A stretch of DNA of 64,000 nt from Vespula vulgaris (GCF_905475345.1 NC_066592.1:4385001-4449000), one strand, 5' to 3'. Positions 1-13,484 are shown, counted from the first letter of the stretch. Numbers and translations: made by a program. Notes: a model not told the origin generated them from the letters alone.

Positions 1-874
1 GCGTCTTCATCATTCTCGATGGAAGTATTCGACGAACGACACTCAAAGCGTCGAGATGATTTCTAAACGTATTCGATTCAAACTGATCGATCTTTCAATT
101 AAACTTATAAAAATACAAATTTTCTAAACTGGAGCATTAGAAAGTGATAAATTAAAGAACATTGTTCTCATGTCATTAATTTTTATCTTGTAAATAATAT
201 TTAAAAAATATGAATATGACAATTAAATAGTATAAAAATCTTGAATGAATGATCTATATATACATACGTATATATATTTTTTTTATATTAAACTCGAAAA
301 CTTATGGAATAATACGAGACGTAATTTTATCGAAAGATCTATTACTTTTATCTGATATTTTATTTTATATCCACTCGTTAAAATATGCTCTTACTTCTTT
401 CGTACCTTTATGGTACAAGTATGATAATCCCAAATATATTTCGCAAACTTGACGAGAACTGATTTTCACACGGTCCTGTCCTCGAAAAGGTGACTTAATT
501 CGGGCTAAAATTTACGGCCACTAGAGTCCCACGTTCGACTTGTTGTTCAGTCGGCCGAAACTCTAAGTGTAATGGAGTGTACGAGGATAACGCAGGTAAT
601 AAGACATCAAGAGAAAAAAAAGAGAGAGAGGAAAAAGATAAAAAGGTATATTAGTGGAAAATCTAGAGTCCAAAAAATGTCCAAATTACTATAATTTCAC
701 TAATCTTTTGAAAACTATTTCAATGGTAGATATATTAGCAAGAATAAGAATGAGATGATTTTTTATTATTGTTGTCATACCGATTGTAAAATTTGAGTAA
801 ATAAATTCCAATAAAAATCGTAATTATAGTGAAAATTTGGGCGTTTCTGATAAAAAAATTGATAAAACACTCAC
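1..874. other. intron or flanking non-coding DNA
   Basis: AT-rich sequence downstream (in gene sense) of the minus-strand exon ending at 875. The frame of that exon stays open for some 40 more codons past its donor, but the extension is low-complexity and I treat it as intron. No further exon with a convincing acceptor and a frame starting in phase 1 was seen before the left edge, so the rest of this gene lies outside. Confidence 0.5.
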
Positions 875-1154
875 CGGTACTGGAGGCTGACTTGCTAAGG
901 TCAAAGCCTTCTTGTTTCGGACTCGCAGCAATTTCTTGCTTTGGGTGCTGATTGTGAGCAGAGAACGGTGTCTGATGGGAGGACGCACCAAGGGGAGTCT
1001 GCGACTGGCTAAGATGCGTGCTCGGCGGGGGTTGAGGGGTGCTCTGTTGCTGCGACTGTTGAGACTGATGAGACTGCGGACTCCTTGGTAAGGACGAGAC
1101 ACTGCTGGGTCTCGAAGGTGGCGACGTCTTATGCGTCAATGCCAACGCTTGACT
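875..1154 (-). CDS. Internal coding exon of an unidentified Ser/Pro/Gln-rich (probably nuclear) protein
   Basis: The exon runs from an acceptor (TTTTAG, 1155-1156) to a donor (GTGAGTG starting at 874). It is 280 nt long, enters in phase 0 and leaves in phase 1. It encodes about 93 residues: a Ser/Pro/Arg opening with SPPSRPSSVSS, a Gln/Ser/Pro-rich middle, and an end with two Lys-Gln-Glu triplets followed by GFDLSKSAS. The Q/S/P bias, the KQE triplets (possible SUMO-type contexts) and the DLSK core (similar to CtBP-type PxDLS ligands) suggest a transcriptional regulator. That is an inference; I recognise no DNA-binding domain and no family. It joins in phase to the exon at 8466-8540, and the remainder lies left of the window. 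Composition is far more GC-rich and less repetitive than its surroundings, which supports coding. Confidence 0.6.
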
Positions 1155-1479
1155 CTAAAATCGCAAAGCCCGAGCATTAGGATAAATATATTAGCAGAAA
1201 TTTCTGAGCAAATACTCAGGCATCTAATTTTATATATAAAGAATCTTTTATGATCCAATGCATTTAATTTACATAATATCTAAAATATTTTAATTATATT
1301 CTTTAAATACAAGATAAATACAAGAAGAAAAAAAATGTATTTAATCGACCAAATGTTCGTCGCATATATTATATTTAACATTCAATGATGCAACTTATGA
1401 CATGTCGAAACGTTTTGTTCTTTTTTCTTTTCTTCCTTCTTTTTTCTAATTTCATCCTACCAATTCCAATTGAAGGAAT

Positions 1480-1870
1480 CTCGCGGCGGAAGATTTCGGT
1501 GCTGGATCGGAGAGAGCGCCGGATGATCTAAGCGTCGTCGTCGATGAAATCTGAGCACGTGCTCAATTCCGACGTGGCGGTCTGCTAAGGCATAAGCGCG
1601 CCACGGACTTAGATTTATGTATGAGTGAACTGAACTTAACACTAACGGCTAAGCCGTCCATGGTGTCAACGAGGGTCAACTGGGCCCAGAATGCGACGAT
1701 CTTACACCGTGGCAGCGCCGCGCCGGCAGGCACGAAGTGCGAAATGCACCGACGACCGTTCGTTTTCGCCAGCTCGAGAACTGGATCGTCGATGACGCCT
1801 CCGAGGAATCCGAGAGCGCGAATGAGCCAGAAACGAGAGGAACGTTTAACCCTCTGTCATCCTTTCTAAT
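1480..1870. other. GC-rich island with long open frames on both strands
   Basis: The sequence is well above background GC and free of microsatellites. A plus-strand frame is open from ATG 1621 to 1869. A second plus frame is open from about 1652 to past 1866 and gives an acidic, non-repetitive peptide containing RFRQLENWIVDD. A minus frame is also open across most of it. It could be a nested exon, a decayed coding sequence or a conserved regulatory element; nothing in it is recognisable. Confidence 0.3.
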
Positions 1871-4588
1871 TCCGTGTTAACGCGCCATTGTCGTGCCGCC
1901 TATTTGCATTACCGTCACTTTGTCTCTCCATCTCCGTCTCTCTTACTCTTTCGTTCGACTAACTCTTTCATACTAACATAAGGGAGAACTTTTAGCTTTA
2001 GATTAGATTCTAAATAGATATCGATTCTTCTATCATATTCTATTATTATTCTAATACCGATATAAATGTACTTACACGTACGTTTGTCCTACGGTATTTT
2101 CTAATGAAATATGAAATTAATATATTAAATATCTTCGATCATTTCTCCATCTTTATTTTCTTCTATATAAATTAATATTTAAGATGGAAGAAGTATATTA
2201 TTTTTTATCCCGATTAACATCGTGCTTATTCAATAGACCCAAACAAATAAATCGATATATTTTTATCGAGATCCTTCGAGATACTACCAAACAGACAATC
2301 CTTTTATCAATCAATGGACTCTAAATTCCTTTAAAAAGAAATATTCTATCTCATTTACTCTTTTCTACTTTTCATCGAGAGAAAAATCTTGAGGTAGTAT
2401 CATGTAATAGTGTCAAAGGAAAGAGCAAGGATGTCGAGGGCTCGATTAGCCTAGGAACCGGTAACGATGCCCAAGAGATTTTTTCACTTGCCCGGACTGT
2501 ACCGGGGTACCGGCTACTGTTTCGGGAGCTGCTCGGAGGTATGCACTTGCAAAAAACACGTCAGACCGCTGAAGAGTCGGCTTCGAAAGGGAGGAGGATG
2601 GGAAGAAGAGTCGGGGCCTTGCCAAGAGCTCCGAGGAGGGTGGAAGGGCAACGAGGGGGCCCTATACTTCCATCTTTCTCCTACACACATATACACACAT
2701 GTACATATATACTCTCTTTCTCTCTCTTACTTTTACGAACATTATCTCTGCCTCTCTCTCTCTCTCTCCCTTTCTCTCTCTTTTACGAACATTCTCTATC
2801 TTTGTCTTTCTCTCTATCTCTTTTTCTTTCTTACGTTTATAAATATTCTTTATCTTTGTCTATCTTCTTTTTCTTTCTTCCTTTCTTTCTCTTTTATGAA
2901 CACTCTTTATCTCCATCTCTCTCTTTCTCTTTCCAAACATGGCTCGTTTCGACGAAGAACGAAGAACGAGGACGAACGGCGAACTTCCGAACGCGGCAGC
3001 CCGTAAGAAGGGGCAACAGGTGGATGGGGTTAGCGGCTTATCCGGCTAACGCCCCGACCGGCATCGCCGTGTAACGACGACGTGACTCACGGGGAGGATG
3101 TCGCCCTCGCTTCGACTCCCTACTCGGATTCCGGCAACCTTCTCCTCTCTGCCTTCCCCTTTCGACTCCTTTTACCACCCTCTTCCTTTTTTTCCCTACC
3201 AACTTTCGTGTTCCATTTCTCTCTCTTTCTCTCTCTTTTTTTCTTGTTCTATTTCTCTTTTTCTGTCGCTTTTTCAATTTCATAAAATCGTACCTACATC
3301 ATAACACTTAAGTTACGTATTACGTTTCATATTTCTTACATCCAATTTATTCATTTTCGACAAGTTATAATGAAATACATTTTTTTAATCGAAGATCGTT
3401 GAGTTAATGATACGACAAATAATTGTCTCACTCTTTGTCTTGCTTTCTTTTATACGATGAGATTTTTTATAATGAAGATTATAATATTTTTAATCGTTTA
3501 TTACTTTATAATATACAATTTTGTGAAACATTTCGCAATGTTTGTTTGGGATTGTTCTAAGTTTTCTATGGTATTATGAAAGATGATTAATGACATCGCA
3601 ATTTTGTATCTTCCTTGAATCTATATATTTGTATGTACTTATAGGGTCCCCAATACAACAGTAATAAATACTCAATCTCGTTTTCTTATCGGCTACGTTG
3701 AACTGAAGTAAAGAAAAGAGAGGGAAAAGAAGACAAAAATGAAAAATCGTACGATAGAGAAGATATTCAATGGGTCCTGGGTCATCGGTGAGGTTCATCG
3801 ATGGATCCTTTTATCTCGCGAAAAGGGAGATACGTGCCGACGATGTTTCCTGCTTGCTCGCTTCCCGTTAAGGCGATAACCTTAATCGGTATACTGGCTC
3901 TTAGTTCCTACCACAGTTCTTTACATCGTCGATAGACAACAGCGAAATTTCTCTACTATAGAATTTACTACAACATAGAATTAGATTTATCTAAATATTA
4001 TTTTAATAAGGAGTAATCAAAGTTCTTTTCATTCCTAGCAAAGTCCTTTTAATTCAATTGTAAAAGCATTTGAGAGCTAAACAATTAACGACGCACGACT
4101 ATCAAACATATATATCATAACTTATTACTTCTATAATAGGATTGCGATTTTTAAAGAGTTAAATCTAACGAGATATGGTGATAGAAGTAAGGGATGAGCG
4201 AGGGAGAAAATAATCGTTTTTGCATCCACGTTTAGAACGTAAAAAAGCAGTTTTTATAGATGGAGAAGGCAAATATTATAAGAAATGTCACAGAAGCCAG
4301 AAATCTCTAAAAAGCGTCCTGACTTTCTGCACGTTTCTTAATCGGTCGATTATTACTGGCGTGAGAAAGAGAGAGAGAGAGAGAGAGAGGAAGGGAGGGA
4401 GAGAGAGAAGCGGAAAGAGAGATAGTGGAATTAAACGGTTGTCATGGCCCGTCGCATGCTAATCGTGCAACAGTCTAATCGGGCTTATCGAAATATCGGA
4501 TAGTCGATATCCACGAACGATAATTGGCCCCCCTCTCTCCTTTGTACGAGATAATCCGCAGATCGATGCTATCATGTTACATAAATCA

Positions 4589-4590
<2 letters not shown>

Positions 4591-4619
<29 letters not shown>

Positions 4620-4646
4620 CGTCGTTGTCGTTGTCGTCGTTGTCGT
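4591..4646. repeat. GTCGTT/GTC microsatellite
   Basis: Tandem GTCGTT hexamers with some GTC triplets, uninterrupted for about 56 bp. Confidence 0.95.
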
Positions 4647-5172
4647 ATAGAGTTCATGCTTCGTCAAACGTAACAGATGTTCATTTGAGAATATAAATTA
4701 TACGATGAGAAAAAGGGGAAATCGGTTTTTTTTCTTTTTTTCCTTTTTTTTTCTTTTTTTTTCAATGGAATATCAAATAATCAATTATTAACTCTGATCA
4801 GATTCTTTCCATTTCCTTTCATAACTACACGATCCATCTTTTATTTAGCTTTTAATCTCTTATCATATAACCGATTAATCTAGCTCTTCAATTTGTTTCA
4901 ACCTCATTAGTATTATATTTTTTTTATCACATTCTATCGTTTTCATAAATCTCTTATTAAATGAGTTTATAAATATAAAATCACATTTTTATGCACGAAA
5001 TAAAACGTAATAAATTCGTTGGTCTTCTTATATTTCGACATTGTTGAACCTGTTTGACAGATCTTATTATGTCACATCGATTATGTAACACACATATCAC
5101 GAATAACTCGTACAGTCTCTTAATTTAAAAATCTATTAAATCTAAAAGCTAAGAAGGTTTGATTTTCCCACT

Positions 5173-5176
<4 letters not shown>

Positions 5177-5240
<64 letters not shown>
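5177..5240. repeat. (CT)n microsatellite
   Basis: About 32 uninterrupted CT dinucleotides. The apparent reading frames across it encode only Ser-Leu or Arg-Glu runs and are not genes. Confidence 0.98.
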
Positions 5241-5245
<5 letters not shown>

Positions 5246-7799
5246 CTCTCTATCCGCTTTAGTCGACGTTTGACGTATCGACTCCGTAGGCCGGATAGAT
5301 GGATCACGATAATTCCGGGAGCCTGGGGTGGTCAAATACCGTGACCATGCGTGCCTCGATCGTATCCTACCCACGTATCCAACGCACACACGACGCACTT
5401 TGCCATATAGACGCGCACAGTTTCACGAACTTCCAAGCACGCCTCGTCTTTCTTCGAAATCCTTCGCGCAACCTTCTCGACCAAACGTCCTTTGAAGAGA
5501 AATCGCAAAGTATCCTAAAGATGAATCGACAAATTATATGACTCTCTCTTTCTCTCTTTCTTTCAAAAAAAAAAAACAAAAAATAAAAAAGGAATTTTTT
5601 GAAGTTCCCCTCTCTCTCTCTTTATTGTTTTATAACGTTTTATAATATAGTAAATCCTAACATAAAGATCTATTTTATTTCTCTTCATCAATACATCGAA
5701 ATGATACTTGATAGTATACAGTAAATGGAGAACGTTAAAGAGAATATGTAGTAGATAGAGTGCATAATAAAGTATTACCGAACCGAAACAAATTCATGGG
5801 TATATCTGAAAAAATATGTGAAGGGTGTGGACGCTTTCGGTGGTACAATATCGTTCAAAAGTTATCCATTGCCCTCTGATATTTAGAATTCTAAGTTTTA
5901 ATCGTATCATCAAAATGGTCCGCTTTTAAAAATCTCATTGAAGAATTTATTTTTGAATAATATCAGATCGACTGTGTTAAGTTCAATCGAACATTGCATT
6001 ATATTTTAAATTATATATTAGAGCGATACATACGTGTATTTTTCGTATTTTATAAAAATCCATTTTATCCAATCAATCATGTTACTTCGAACTTTTTACA
6101 CGCATCGTGTTTATCCAAAAAAAAAGGAACATTATTAAAATATTGTAGCTTCATTATTGGATTTGAAATTGTAAAATTCACAAATTTTGTATTCTCGAAT
6201 AATGACGAAAAAAAGGGTTGAGGGCTCTTGGTATTTATTCCGAATTTTTTTTCCCAGCGGAAATGAAATACCTGAAAGACGACGACGACGACGACGACGA
6301 AGACGGGACGATTCGTCGTAGGAGGAAGCCGCATCGCGAGGCGTACCGGTAAACGTCGAGTACGCACAAAAGCCGTTGTCTCGGGCTTGCTCAGAAGCAT
6401 TGTCCTTATATTTTTTTTATTAAAAAAGATACTGTTTCTTAGATGATACATTGCATGAAATAAAAGAGGAAGGACGATTTTTGGATGTTTGCTTTCTTTT
6501 TTCACTTTTTTTCTTTTTTGTTTTTCTGTTTTCGAAGAATATCTCCCAACCAGTGTCTTCTCGTTAATGAACTAACAGCATTATGGGATTAATTCTCTCT
6601 CTCTCTTTCTCTCTTTCTCTTTCTTTCTCTCTCTGTTTCTCATACTAACAGAAGTGAGATAATACCTTTCGCAAATCCATGCTGCTACTCGTGAAGCTTA
6701 CGGCTTTCCAGAATTTGCGGATGGTAATGCGAGTAAAATCTTACAACACTATGCGATATTTAACCCATTAACCTTTTTCGTCTCGACGTAATGTTTCTAG
6801 CACGATGATTTCTATCCTCGTTACCACTGGTCGAGAATTCGAACAAAGAATCTGCGAGTATGTTTTGTGGATCGTATGAAATTAATAAATTCAAATAAGA
6901 ATTGTTGAGGAGGATATGAGTAGGGAAAGATATGAAAGAGGAGAGAGAAAAATGATGAAAAATATATTTATTGGAATTATAAATTAAATGCTTTTGTACG
7001 TACTGATTAAAGCTTTTTCTTTTTCTAATTAATTAAGTCTTCCTCTCCGATCAAACGATATGACTAAAGCAAACATCTCATATATAAAACTCATACGTAT
7101 TCTTATTAACCATCGTTCTTTTTATTGTTAATTAGTGTAGAAAAAAAAGATGAAAGAAGACTTAAAATAAATCTTTATTCTTGGTAAAAGATTCCGTAAT
7201 ATTCATGTATATGTGCGGATGAATTCAATTTTTTTTTATTCACCGTTATCGTATTTCATTGTACTGGTTATTACGAAATATGAAAGTCGATGCTTACAAA
7301 AATATTCAAATCATTCTCGATCATATCTCTGAGTGTATGTGTACATACATAAGTACGCATAAATCTTTCGAGATAAGACGATCCAACGAAACCGAGTGAT
7401 CAATGATCAAGAAACTAACTTTTCGTGTTAAGTCTCTCGTTAAAAAATATTTGATCGAATCGAAACGTTGTTAATTCGGTGACGATCAACGAGAAAGATC
7501 GAGTGGTCAATGGAGACGCGGTCTTATTGCACCGAATGCCAGAACACGAACATGATCGTGGCACAGGAAGAAGGCAGGGGCACATCCGTATCGTGGTCAG
7601 AACCCGTGACCCCCCGGCTACGTACACGTGTAAACGTTCCGTACTTTCATCCACGCAATACATTCGAGAGGCACGGCTTTACCAAGGATTATCTTCTAGC
7701 CCTCTTTTCCCCCTATCACTCCCCTCACTCTCGACCAGTACCAGCCTCGAGCCTCGTTTTCAGTGTGAAATTTTAGACCGTATCGAGGATTAACATACG

Positions 7800-7803
<4 letters not shown>

Positions 7804-7845
<42 letters not shown>
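7804..7845. repeat. (TA)n microsatellite
   Basis: Uninterrupted AT alternation flanked by ACAC. Confidence 0.97.
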
Positions 7846-7849
<4 letters not shown>

Positions 7850-8465
7850 CACACACATACATAACTATACACATGTATTTATTTTCTTGAACATTGACTT
7901 TGAACGTTGGTAAAAATATTTGTTTGGAAAATTAAATGAATGAAAATAAATGTTGAATGAAAAAGCTTCTTTCCAATACACGTTAATGTTGGAAATTTTT
8001 TAGAGTTTACTTTGACAGAAAAAAAATTGTAATTAATCATTAAAATTAATCATTGATAATTTATTTATTTATTTTTTCTTTCAAAAGCTTTGAGATTTCC
8101 GTTTGAAGATCGTTGAAAGCATTGCAATGGAATGAAGTACGTTTTAGTAGGAGATCAGAGAGAAGGGATAGTAGAGATTGACTGGGGTGGCCAATTGGCC
8201 GTGTAATGTCGGAAGGGGTTGCTCTTCGGTTAACTCACCCTCGAATATAGAAATGTGTTGACTTTATGAGCGTGTTATCTCCGTGAGACAAGCAAGTTTA
8301 CAGCTTTTGTTGAATGTGTTAAATCGGGAATATTGGTCTCGAAATGTTGAGTGATTACGGAATAACGAAATTGAAAAAAGACAAAGAAGAAGAAAAAAAG
8401 AAAAAAAAAAGAAAAACAAGAAGAAGAAGAAGAAGAAAAGATAAGGACCGATAAAATAAACTCAC

Positions 8466-8540
8466 CTGTACTTGATCGTTTTTTGTGTTAGCAGCCATCC
8501 ATGCCTCGACGAACGTGTCCATCGCGCTCTGAAAATCCAT
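8466..8540 (-). CDS. First coding exon of the same unidentified Ser/Pro/Gln-rich protein
   Basis: ATG at 8540-8538 opens 25 codons that end at a strong donor (CAG followed by GTGAGT, GT at 8465-8464). The frame upstream of this ATG is closed by a TGA, and a good acceptor (TTCTTAG) sits about 15 nt before it, so the ATG probably lies near the start of an exon carrying a short piece of 5' UTR. The peptide begins MDFQSAMDTFVEAWMAANTK, a compact acidic/aromatic segment unlike a signal peptide. It leaves in phase 0, matching the phase-0 acceptor at 1154, which gives ...DQVQ-SQALALTHK... across the junction. Past the donor the frame runs into a purine-rich tract and is meaningless. I do not recognise the family. 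The order and phases argue for one gene on the minus strand, transcribed out of the left edge. Confidence 0.6.
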
Positions 8541-9352
8541 TCCCTTCCTAAGAACAAGCTCTCAGCGAGCATTCCAGGGCTCGCGAGTCACCGCCATTTA
8601 TGACAGACACAGCACTGCCCGTTCGTTTGTTTACCTCCGTTTTTTCGATTTTAATTCTTTTGTTCTTTTTTTTCTTTCTTTACTCTCCTTGTATATATAT
8701 ATATATATATTATTTTCTTTCTTTCTCCTCTCTTTCACAAAATTAAGATATCGAAAAGAATAAGGAAGATCCTTTTTAAAAGAAGAATCTCGATTCTGTC
8801 AAATAGATTCACACCATCACGCTGATTATTTTAAAAGTCTGCACGGGACTAGATAAATCGCGTTGTCTTCGTTTGAAAAATTTTAATAGACGAAGAAATC
8901 TTCAATACGAGATACGTCATAACGAAAACTCTTGGAGGTATTAACCCTCGTAACGAAGACACGTGCTCTCGACGCAACTGTCTTTCTTTCTCTCGGACGA
9001 GAAGAGAAGAGCAAGCGTTGTTAACGAATCGGGAGCACTAGAATCCTCGATGAAAATTAGTCACTAATCACTCGCGAAAAAAAAAGAAAGATCATTATCC
9101 GAGTCACACCTTCGATTTGATATATATATATACATATATAGTATCTCGTTCAACGAACAACTTCGAGAAAAAAATCGAGACTATCAATGGTTGTTTGTTA
9201 TTATTTTCTCGTATGTACAATCCCTCGTAGAGTCTTCGTTGATGATTAGGATAGAATAAGAAAAATAAAGAAGAGAAAAAAGATAGAGATAGAGAAGGAA
9301 GATGACACGAGACAGATTAGCCAACAAGAGAGAAAGAAAAAGAGAGAAAGAG

Positions 9353-9359
<7 letters not shown>

Positions 9360-9411
<52 letters not shown>

Positions 9412-9412
9412 A
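9360..9412. repeat. (GA)n microsatellite
   Basis: A nearly perfect GA array in a purine-rich tract that extends from about 9326 to 9440. Confidence 0.95.
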
Positions 9413-9600
9413 AGAGAAAAAATTTGAAAGAAAAAGACAGGTAGACAGAGAGGGCGGTCGAGGACGGACCGTAACAACGACACGTTCGCATCGAACGGCG
9501 TTCGAGCCGCGACTGTGCGTGACGAGGCGTCGCGGCGCTGGTTCTGCCCCTACGACACCCTACCCGCCGTCGCGCTCACCCCCACCACTGTGCCACCGGC

Positions 9601-9640
9601 GCTACTGCTGCTGCTACTGCTGCTGCTGCTTCTGCTTCTC
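9601..9640. repeat. CTG/CTT trinucleotide repeat
   Basis: CTG repeats with CTA and CTT variants inside a GC-rich segment; a short Leu run in the apparent reading frame has no other coding support. Confidence 0.85.
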
Positions 9641-9759
9641 CTTCGCGCCTTTACTATCACTCTCTCTTTCTCTCTCATTTTCTCTATCCTTCTCTGTCTT
9701 TCACTCTCTTTTCTTTTTCTTTACTGTAGTTCTCTACTTCAACCCCTCCATGATCGTCT

Positions 9760-9793
<34 letters not shown>

Positions 9794-10718
9794 TTTCTCT
9801 CTTTCTCTTTTTCTCTCTTTCTCTTTTCGTTCTATTGTATATTTTATCCACATTCTTTAGATTTTGTATCATATATTCGTTTTCGTTTTTATCATTAATT
9901 ACGCTCATTTTCTTTTATTCTCTTGTCTGCACCCGATCTTCTCGTTATCACTGTCTTCCTTTCTCACTGATAGTATCCCTTCTCTCACGGTCGTTCTACT
10001 CGGGGGTGTGTCTCGAGAGATAAGGTGCAAGACTACTACTACTATTGCACCTGTGCACCTGCAACACTTTCTTCTTAGCCTAAGTCCGTGATCATCCGAG
10101 CTTAGGCGCAACGATCAAGTTTACGATCTCTTCTCTAATCGATTATTGGTTTCATGTTATTTGAAAGCTTGTTTAAAACGTTATATTGAATGTTTTGAGG
10201 TATATAATATATTACGTATGCGTGGAATTTAGAATAATTAGAAAGAGTAAAATAAATGAAATCTTAACGATTCAATAACATTCCGAATACATATCATTAT
10301 TTGTGTAATATACACAATATTAATACTATATTATATTATATATTACAAATTTTGATTGTATTGATCGTACATGGAGTTCAAAGTTCGAAAGACTGTAAAT
10401 GATTCATATCAAAGAGACGCGTATATGAATGCGCGTCGTTGGGTATTTAGCTGGCGGCTTTCTGGCTTCGGATTACGATTGTAGAGAATTAATTAGTGGC
10501 ATTACACGCACGATGAAATACCGGGTAAGTAAAATCTTTATTATTCCTCGGTCACCGTATCCACGAATTTTCGGTGCTTCTCAATTTCATTTTGCGATAT
10601 GCCCCTTTTCTCCTCTTTTGCTATGTTCAAATTTTGTTCTTCTGTGTTTCGCTTCTAAACTAAACCAAATATATGTGTGAGCATGAATATGATTTTATGT
10701 AAAGATTTTGTAGGTCAC

Positions 10719-10730
10719 TATATATATATA

Positions 10731-10773
<43 letters not shown>
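10719..10773. repeat. (TA)n microsatellite
   Basis: AT alternation with one TGA interruption. Confidence 0.95.
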
Positions 10774-10776
<3 letters not shown>

Positions 10777-13483
10777 TTGATATTTCGTCATTGGACTTAA
10801 TCGATCGATTTTTTCATTTCGTTGCAAAGTCCAACAAAAAGAACAGATAAATCTCTACACTTTATTATTCTTTCAAAATTTGTATTAATCATGTCAATAT
10901 GATTTTCAAAACGGATTTACAAAAGTGTAGGTGTATTATAAACATGATATATATGTTAAGCGGTTTTACGTAAAACAAGGTTAAACTTGCATATTTATTT
11001 AAAACTATATTTGCATTAGTTACAATAGGATTTGAATATGTAATTGCGTGGGCCACGTTTAAAAGAATGACCTTATATATATATTAGAGAGAAAACATAT
11101 GCTTCTCACAAACATTTACAATATCTATTAAACATGCATGTGTATACGACGATTACAGGTGTGCTTGAAATTATCCAATTTTTTAGTTTTAATATATGAT
11201 AGTAGTTTAATATATGATCGTTATTTCAATTACATTTTGGATACATCAGAGTTTTTTTATTTTTGTTATACTTTCACATTAGAAGTTAGCCATGCGAGGA
11301 CCAAAGTGAGATACCGACGATGACATTGTAGTTTATCATTTCCGGTTTCCGTTGGATAGCCTTATCTTAATTCGATTTAACATTTAATGCACCGGGAGAT
11401 AAAAGAGTCTACGTCATTTCTAATTATGAATATATGCGAACAAACGATGTAGTATGAGTTTCAATTGGAAAAAGAAACAGAAAGAAAGAAAGACAGAGAG
11501 ACAGAGAAAGAGAGAAAGAGAAGAAGAAAGAAAAATTACATAAACTATTTGTTTTTTTACGTCATTGATTTCGAAAATAAAAAGGATTATAGATCTCTTC
11601 GCCATTTTAATCCCGACCGATTGCAGCATACTACTAAATCGGATAATCCGATGATCATGCTAAATATTCGAAAGTAAATTTCTCGTGTTAGCGACAACAT
11701 CTGTCATGCGAACTTCCTTCCCGTTGCAATATTTTCTATGTATGTATTTTAATTCCTATCTCCCCTCGATATTTATAAATCTAATAAAATTTACAAAATT
11801 AAAAGAAAATTAAAATATAAATATCAAAGATCATTCAGTGACATTAAAAATGAATAAAATATTATTTATCATTAGTACTCTAGAATTGTATTCTTTACAT
11901 TATGATTATTATACTCGTACATTACATGTTATATTAAATTAATTTGAAATGTATAGACAAGTATACATTTCTTAAGACTTTATCGATTCAATGATTATCA
12001 GAATACAAGATCGATATAAAACAAGAGTGATTAAAAAATTTGATGTTTATATTTTGTTTCCACAAGATTTACCTTTACGTTTGAAATAATGATATGTTGC
12101 AAAGAGCTCCACCCTTGAACAGATTCACCCCGACGGATCCGGGATTCTCCGAGAGATTTTGTTCAGCGTTACAACGTTTTACACTCGTCAAATCCGATTT
12201 TCGAAGGAGAATGTGTACGAGAATGCCAACGACAGCGCCGAAATTTAATCTCGCCTATATCGCGATCACGCATGGTCTTATATCTTTGAGAAGAATATAT
12301 CAAACGAGTTTGTATTAAGATAAGAGCCTCGTCACATTTACGAATAACGTCTGGCTCATGTAATTTCATTGTAAATATTTACTTCTTTTATTCGCTTTAA
12401 CTATTATCATAAATGATTGTTATAACTAATCTTGTGCATAAATAAATATATAATAAAATATGTATGGGAGGTGGAGAAAGGTAGAGGAATGACGACGATA
12501 AATTAAATTTTACTTGATATCGTAAAAAAGATTGAAAGTGAGAGTATTGATAGGGATGGTGGATTAGCAATTTCGAATGACTATGATTCGATGGTTTTAA
12601 TATTAAATGAAAAGCATTACGACATATGAATCCATGGTATATTCTAATAATTTTCATTAGTCTTATATATCCGAGTAAATATATCGAAAATCACGACGGA
12701 GAGGAAACGATTAGTGTTAAGTTAGCCAAGAAGCTGACATAGATTCTCAAAGTGTAAATCTCTCAGAGGAGGAGGCATCCACGTGCTTCAACGTTGTTCG
12801 ACGTTCACGAAGGTAGATTTTAGATAGAAACTTCGATCAGTAAGGAAGGTACGAAGGAAAGGATCGAGCGAAGCGAGCAAGGAAGTTTCAGGGTAGACTG
12901 CTGGTCTCTATGCAGCCATAGCAGCTCGACAAATCCACTCACACGGACGCGCGCCTCCAGCCGCTTGCGGATGAGAGTAAAGAGGAGCTGTCGGTGGAGC
13001 TACGAAGAGGAAGAAGAGAAGGGTAGGAAGAGGTAAGAAGGGGTAGGAAAGGCGACAGTGGGGTAACGATTGCATCCGCGGATGCCTCCGATGCAATCTG
13101 TGTGCAAAGCGCTTCGAACTTGCGACTCCTACCAAGTCACGAGATAGACAGAGAGAGAGAGGCAGAGAGAGAGAGAGAGAGAGGGAAAGGAGGATTCGAA
13201 AGAGGAGGTGGATGAGGATGGTGAAGGAGTAAAAAGAGGAGGAGGGAGAAGAGGAAGCTCGGCCGAGCGGGGATAGAAAGGACGAAACAGGGAGAGAAAG
13301 AGAAAGAGAAAGAGACAGAGAGAAAGAGAGAGCCAAATGGAGGGGGTTAACGTTATCGTGGTGGTAGCCAAAGTGTTTTCCAGGTTCGCCTGGTGGGTGG
13401 CAAAGCTACACTCCCTGGGCGTGTACCGATGAGCTTGCAGGCGGAGCTTTCTCGTAACGCCTTCCAGGAACGAGAAGTATCTC

Positions 13484-13484
13484 C

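Larger units (their letters stand above)
1155..8465. other. 7.3-kb intron of the minus-strand Ser/Pro/Gln-rich protein gene
   Basis: The intron lies between the donor after 8466 and the acceptor before 1154. It contains a GC-rich island (1480-1870), CT/TTC-rich tracts (2705-2930, 3180-3280), a GTCGTT array (4591-4646), a long CT array (5177-5240), a GAC run (6278-6300) and an AT array (7804-7845). No other exon is supported; the open frames over 2467-3283 are products of the pyrimidine tracts. Confidence 0.5.

Noticed and set aside
2467..3283. Overlapping open frames of 60-179 codons on both strands
   Set aside because: They run through CT/TTC tracts and encode Ser-Leu-Phe or Arg-Glu-Lys runs; the non-repeat part matches nothing I recognise and has no splice context.
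5120..5398. Open frames across a long (CT)n array
   Set aside because: Dinucleotide arrays have no stop codons in any frame; the peptides are alternating Ser-Leu or Arg-Glu.
9184..9898. Leu/Ser-rich and Arg/Glu-rich frames resembling membrane or charged proteins
   Set aside because: They are products of GA/CT and CTG arrays and unsupported by start or splice context.
10429..10680. Plus-strand frame with a GTAAGT donor-like site near 10527
   Set aside because: Short, no acceptor or partner exon in phase, and no recognisable peptide; a chance donor is likely.
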